From: Trueperella sp.
GTDB taxonomy: Bacteria > Actinomycetota > Actinomycetes > Actinomycetales > Actinomycetaceae
Reading direction: 5' to 3'
Assembly (NCBI GenBank): GCA_012727825.1
Contig: JAAYGH010000045.1
Location: 1 to 6,306 of the forward strand
Length of the DNA stretch: 6,306 bases
Below the pieces are notes generated by a model, which had not been told where the DNA came from, searched no databases, and worked only from the letters and a program-made list of their open reading frames with translations. Shown here in pieces: positions 6,262-6,306 of this stretch. The translations under genes were made by a program, and so were the position numbers. Every line of letters begins with the position of its first letter. The stretch's first letter is position 1.

Positions 6262-6293
6262 CACCTAACCGGAACCCCTCGCACCTAGCGGGC
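6254..6293. repeat. Two tandem 20-bp units, ACCCCTCGCACCTA core
   Basis: ACCCCTCGCACCTA occurs at 6254-6267 and again at 6274-6287, exactly 20 bases apart, and the full 20-base units agree at 17 positions. On the minus strand the core reads TAGGTGCGAGGGGT. The period and CCTAACCG core match the paired units inside the 90-bp repeats at 1876-1915, so both belong to one loose family. Confidence 0.7.
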
Positions 6294-6306
6294 GACGCAC
6301 CAAAAC

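Noticed and set aside
6008..6306. tRNA or small RNA gene in the right intergenic region
   Set aside because: No cloverleaf arms, T-loop sequence or CCA-like end could be found. Only small inverted repeats are present.

Overview
The window looks chromosomal and comes from a moderately high-GC actinobacterium. The partial TypA is actinobacterial in style. A bPH_6-type membrane protein and an actinobacterial-style paired ABC exporter point the same way, as do a gene start with no Shine-Dalgarno sequence and GC-rich codon use. The protein style reminds me of Actinomycetaceae (Trueperella/Arcanobacterium/Actinomyces-like), but this is an impression and not a placement.

Layout: (1) Positions 1-950, minus strand: the first half of the translational GTPase gene typA/bipA, running off the left edge. 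(2) 951-1187: a divergent intergenic region rich in small palindromes, with candidate promoters both ways. (3) 1188-1814, plus strand: a 208-residue membrane protein with a bacterial PH-like domain. (4) 1815-2180: a convergent intergenic region with no gene. It holds a hexamer microsatellite, two identical 90-bp direct repeats 208 bp apart, and a GCACAGCC-rich spacer. (5) 2181-6007, minus strand: a two-gene operon for a heterodimeric ABC exporter. The 699-aa subunit comes first, and the 576-aa subunit starts in an ATGA overlap behind a strong Shine-Dalgarno sequence. (6) 6008-6306: upstream region of the operon with no recognisable gene, ending in a hairpin and a second element with 20-bp periodicity.

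The two ABC subunits have lost complementary parts. The 699-aa subunit lacks the Walker A lysine and glycines, the Q-loop Gln, the Walker B Asp and the H-loop His, yet keeps a perfect LSGGQ signature. The 576-aa subunit has intact Walker A, Q-loop, Walker B and H-loop, but its signature is LAPSQ. In a head-to-tail dimer this leaves one fully canonical ATP site and one site with nearly every nucleotide-contacting motif altered. As far as I recall, this division of labour is typical of a widespread but poorly characterised actinobacterial exporter family, so it is probably conserved and not decay.

The least explained structure is the non-coding repeat family. Both the 90-bp repeat and the right-edge element are built on a 20-bp period around a CCTAAC-like core (TTAGG on the minus strand) and are associated with hairpins. 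I do not recognise it as a named element.
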